33,652 nt of DNA from JADFOB01 sp964651325. GTDB lineage: Bacteria > Planctomycetota > Phycisphaerae > UBA1845. This document shows positions 31,349 through 33,652 of the stretch, one piece after another (within the stretch, counting starts at the first letter, position 1; every line of letters begins with the position of its first letter). The notes below the pieces were generated by a model. The model ran no database searches, was not told the DNA's origin, and saw nothing but the letters and a program-made list of their open reading frames with translations. The stretch spans positions 1-33,652 of the forward strand of contig CAZYXP010000008.1 of assembly GCA_964651325.1 (NCBI GenBank). The letters are read 5' to 3'. The translations under genes and the position numbers were made by a program.

Positions 31349-33028
31349 CTAGTCCGCGGTGCGCAACACCCTGAGCACCTCATTCATACTGGTTGTTCCG
31401 TCGATCACCTTGAGAAGACCTTCCTCTTGCAGGTAGTACATCTTGTTCTTCCTGGCCTGGGCTTTGATCGCTTTCAGCGGAGAACCGTGGGCGATCATCT
31501 TGGCGATCAACTCGTCGATAACGAGCAACTCGAAAACCCCGACACGCCCGATGTACCCGGTGCCCTGGCAAGCGGCACAGACGATTTCCCGCCCTTTCTT
31601 GTCGACGCGCTGCTCGCTCGGCGGGCGATAGAATCGCTCGATCTTCTCGGCAGGTAGATTGAGCTTTTTTAGCGTTTTTTCGTCGGGCTTGTAGGCTTCG
31701 CGACACTCCTCGCAAAGCTTGCGAACGAGCCGCTGGTTTATGATGCCGATTAGGGCCTGACTCGCCAATTCGGGATTATCCAAGAACTTGAGCACGCGGG
31801 CCAGGGTGTCGAAACAGTCTTTGGCCTCTAGCCCAAGGTAAACCTTTCGATCCTCGCTTGCGGCCTTGGCGGCCACCTGGATGGTTTCGCGATCATCACA
31901 ATCGGCGACCAAGACGATGTCGGGCTCACGGCGCAATACCGTCTGAAGCATTCGGGCGTAGTCAACGTCGGTGTTGGCGCCGTCGTAGGTTTGCTGGGTG
32001 ATGTTGTCGAGATCGATCATGGTACGACGTTCGAGCGCGTGTATGTTGTGTATGTATACGTCGTGGCTCTTGAGGATCGCGTATTGCGTGGAGGAGGCCC
32101 CATGGTGCGGCGTCGAGCTAACCACCAACAGGCCGTGAGATTTGCCCAGCAGCCCCCGTAACGCTTCCAATCGCGGCGGAGCGATCCCCATGTCGGGAAG
32201 GCGAAATATAGCAGGGCCCGACTGAATTTTCAGCCGCATTCGTTCGCCGGCTGTCGTGCCGGACGTATGGACTTCCGTAAAACCCGGATTGCCATTGTGG
32301 TTGAGCAGCGCCGCGAGAATTCGGCCCTTTTGCGGGCGGCGCAGCTCTTCGATGTTCAACCCCGCAGCCCGTTTGAGGAAGCGGAAAATACAATCGCCGG
32401 TCTCGATGGCGAGGCCTTCTTCCTGCTCGGTGGCCACACCGTCGATGTTGAAGACCAAGCGGTACTTTTGCTTGCCCGCGAGCATGTCCACGTCGGTCGC
32501 CCGCCGCCAGAGAACTTCGTACATGAAGTCTTGAACGGCTTCATACTCACGCAGGCGCTCCACGTCGCTGGGGCGCTCGACAAATCTGCCATCGTGGTCT
32601 TCGATGCTGACCCTCATACCCTTGTCGACGGTTTTCTTCTTGTCGCCCAGAAGGGCCGTGAACGTTCGCTTGACGTGATCGACGGTCAAAATGCGCGACG
32701 TGGGGACGACCCGCCCGTTGCGATGCAGCACGTATAGCACCAGTGCCCCGCCGGCCAGAATGGCCCAGAACGCAACACCCACACCAAAAAGCACGCCCGG
32801 CAATGGCACCATGAAAAGGACGAAGAACCCTACGGCCCCGCCGACTAGAACAATCATGTTCCAGTGTTCGCGTTTGGTCTTCACGACGTTGGTGTCGCGA
32901 TCGACCCATTGCGCGGCGAGCGCCCACAGAAAAAGAAGCACCACCACCACTCCGACTTTGGGCAGGCTGATGTATCCCGTCCCATCGGGAATGTAGGCCA
33001 GTATTGGCAACAGGAGCGTTGGATCCAT
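31349..33028 (-). CDS. Membrane-anchored GspE/PilB-like protein with degenerate ATPase motifs
   Basis: The 559-residue protein has two or three N-terminal membrane helices (about 24-42, 57-75 and 77-101), not expected in a PilB or GspE protein. A GspE N2-like region follows (about 160-290), then the RecA-like C domain (290-559). The nucleotide-binding loop, normally GPTGSGKS, reads STPHHGAS (305-312), with alanine in place of lysine. The Walker B region, normally LVGEIRDxET, reads LVADCDDRET (373-382). The zinc-type CxxC pairs (439/442 and 484/487) and C-terminal motifs (VGVFELL) are intact. It probably does not hydrolyse ATP. It may act as a structural or regulatory partner of a real pilus or secretion ATPase such as the adjacent PilT. 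Confidence 0.8.
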   Translation of the reverse strand: MDPTLLLPILAYIPDGTGYISLPKVGVVVVLLFLWALAAQWVDRDTNVVKTKREHWNMIVLVGGAVGFFVLFMVPLPGVLFGVGVAFWAILAGGALVLYVLHRNGRVVPTSRILTVDHVKRTFTALLGDKKKTVDKGMRVSIEDHDGRFVERPSDVERLREYEAVQDFMYEVLWRRATDVDMLAGKQKYRLVFNIDGVATEQEEGLAIETGDCIFRFLKRAAGLNIEELRRPQKGRILAALLNHNGNPGFTEVHTSGTTAGERMRLKIQSGPAIFRLPDMGIAPPRLEALRGLLGKSHGLLVVSSTPHHGASSTQYAILKSHDVYIHNIHALERRTMIDLDNITQQTYDGANTDVDYARMLQTVLRREPDIVLVADCDDRETIQVAAKAASEDRKVYLGLEAKDCFDTLARVLKFLDNPELASQALIGIINQRLVRKLCEECREAYKPDEKTLKKLNLPAEKIERFYRPPSEQRVDKKGREIVCAACQGTGYIGRVGVFELLVIDELIAKMIAHGSPLKAIKAQARKNKMYYLQEEGLLKVIDGTTSMNEVLRVLRTAD

Positions 33029-33083
33029 AAGACTCGACGATCAACCTCAACAGCGGGAATGAACCGGACGTATCCGGCCAGGG

Positions 33084-33652
33084 CTAACCGATAATCCCGC
33101 CGCTGGTGACGGATATTCCTTTCAATCGCATTTTGAGTTCATCTGGGTTCGGCGCCGCGGCATAGGCAGTCTTGACGGAGATATGTTCCGACTCAACCAG
33201 CTGCCAGAGGCCCTCCGTAAAATCAATCATCCCCTCATGGTACGAGTTCCGAATGACCGCGCCAATTTCGCTGTCTCGCTCGTCGGCGATCAACTTCTTG
33301 ATAGAGCTGTTGGATCTCATGATCTCGCAAACTGGAATCCGGGGGATATCCGGCTTGAGGCCCGGCAAGAGCTTCAGGCACACCACGGCCTGAAGATTGA
33401 ACACCAGCGAGGTACGCACCATGGATCTGGCCTCTTCGGGAAAGAGCTCGAGAATGCGCCCAATGGTCGCCGACGCGCTCGATGCGTGGATCGTCCCGAA
33501 GACCAGGTGCCCCGTTTCCGCGGCGGTGATCGCCGCTCCGAACGTCTCCTCGTCGCGCAGCTCGCCAATCAGAATGACGTCGGGGTCTTGCCGCATGAGG
33601 AACTTGAGGGCTTCGGAGAAGCTTTCGACGTCCAAACCGATTTCGCGTTGAT
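33084..33652 (-). CDS. pilT: PilT-like type IV pilus retraction ATPase, C-terminal part
   Basis: The frame enters from the window edge (reading QREIGLDVESF) and ends at 33084. It gives about 189 residues of the C-terminal half of a PilT/PilU-type ATPase: RQDPDVILIGELRDEET (Walker B and following), TGHLVFGTIHASSASATIGRILELFP (His box) and a C-terminal helical tail. PilT hydrolyses ATP to retract type IV pili. The motif residues of this half are intact. The Walker A loop lies outside the window. It is 55 bases upstream of the GspE-like gene on the same strand, so the two are probably cotranscribed. Confidence 0.85.
   Translation of the reverse strand, partial: QREIGLDVESFSEALKFLMRQDPDVILIGELRDEETFGAAITAAETGHLVFGTIHASSASATIGRILELFPEEARSMVRTSLVFNLQAVVCLKLLPGLKPDIPRIPVCEIMRSNSSIKKLIADERDSEIGAVIRNSYHEGMIDFTEGLWQLVESEHISVKTAYAAAPNPDELKMRLKGISVTSGGIIG

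Overview
The window is GC-rich DNA from a bacterium that is most likely a member of the Planctomycetota, possibly of Phycisphaerae type. This rests on protein style, not on a marker gene. The secreted proteins carry dockerin-like EF-hand tails, DCNxNxxPDEC-type motifs and 'GACC' cysteine modules. An IPTL-CTERM sorting signal sits beside its exosortase, and several families of short palindromic intergenic repeats are present. No rRNA, tRNA, CRISPR array or transposase was found.

Left edge (1-2392, minus strand): a five-domain S1 protein (RpsA-like), a FabZ-like hotdog dehydratase and the first 13 codons of a probable acyl carrier protein. A gap of about 0.7 kb with hairpins follows. A clear sigma70-type promoter (3121-3150) and a structured leader then lead into a 1360-residue secreted protein. 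That protein has a VWA domain, about twelve 53-residue eight-cysteine repeats and a C-terminal VPTVSEWG sorting signal. Immediately downstream are an XrtH-like exosortase and a translationally coupled membrane protein, so substrate and processing enzyme form one cassette (3.1-9.2 kb).

Centre (9.4-16.8 kb, plus strand): an AmrS-type radical SAM enzyme and a central-metabolism run of gap, pgk and rpe. Next come a histidine-phosphatase-fold protein that has lost its catalytic residues, accD, and a small membrane-anchored hypothetical protein. A palindromic repeat element recurs between these genes, and one copy lies in frame inside pgk. Two large exported proteins with dockerin-like tails follow (17.3-23.1 kb). 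One is a subtilase whose catalytic aspartate position is glycine. The other has a propeller-like region and a cohesin-like region. rlmN closes the plus-strand series.

Right part (24.4-33.65 kb, mostly minus strand): a CpaE/TadZ-like protein with a deviant Walker A motif, a KDPG aldolase, a plus-strand LolA-like exported protein, and an SPFH/band-7 membrane protein paired with a tiny Arc-type ribbon-helix-helix protein. The window ends in an apparent operon of pilT (cut by the edge), a membrane-anchored GspE/PilB homologue with destroyed nucleotide-binding motifs, and a CvpA-type membrane protein with a long extra C-terminal region.

The strongest leads are the exosortase H cassette, the repeat family that has entered coding sequence, the three apparent pseudoenzymes (histidine phosphatase, GspE-like protein, subtilase), and the SPFH-Arc pair with a candidate operator. 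All family assignments were made by eye from motifs. No database search was run.
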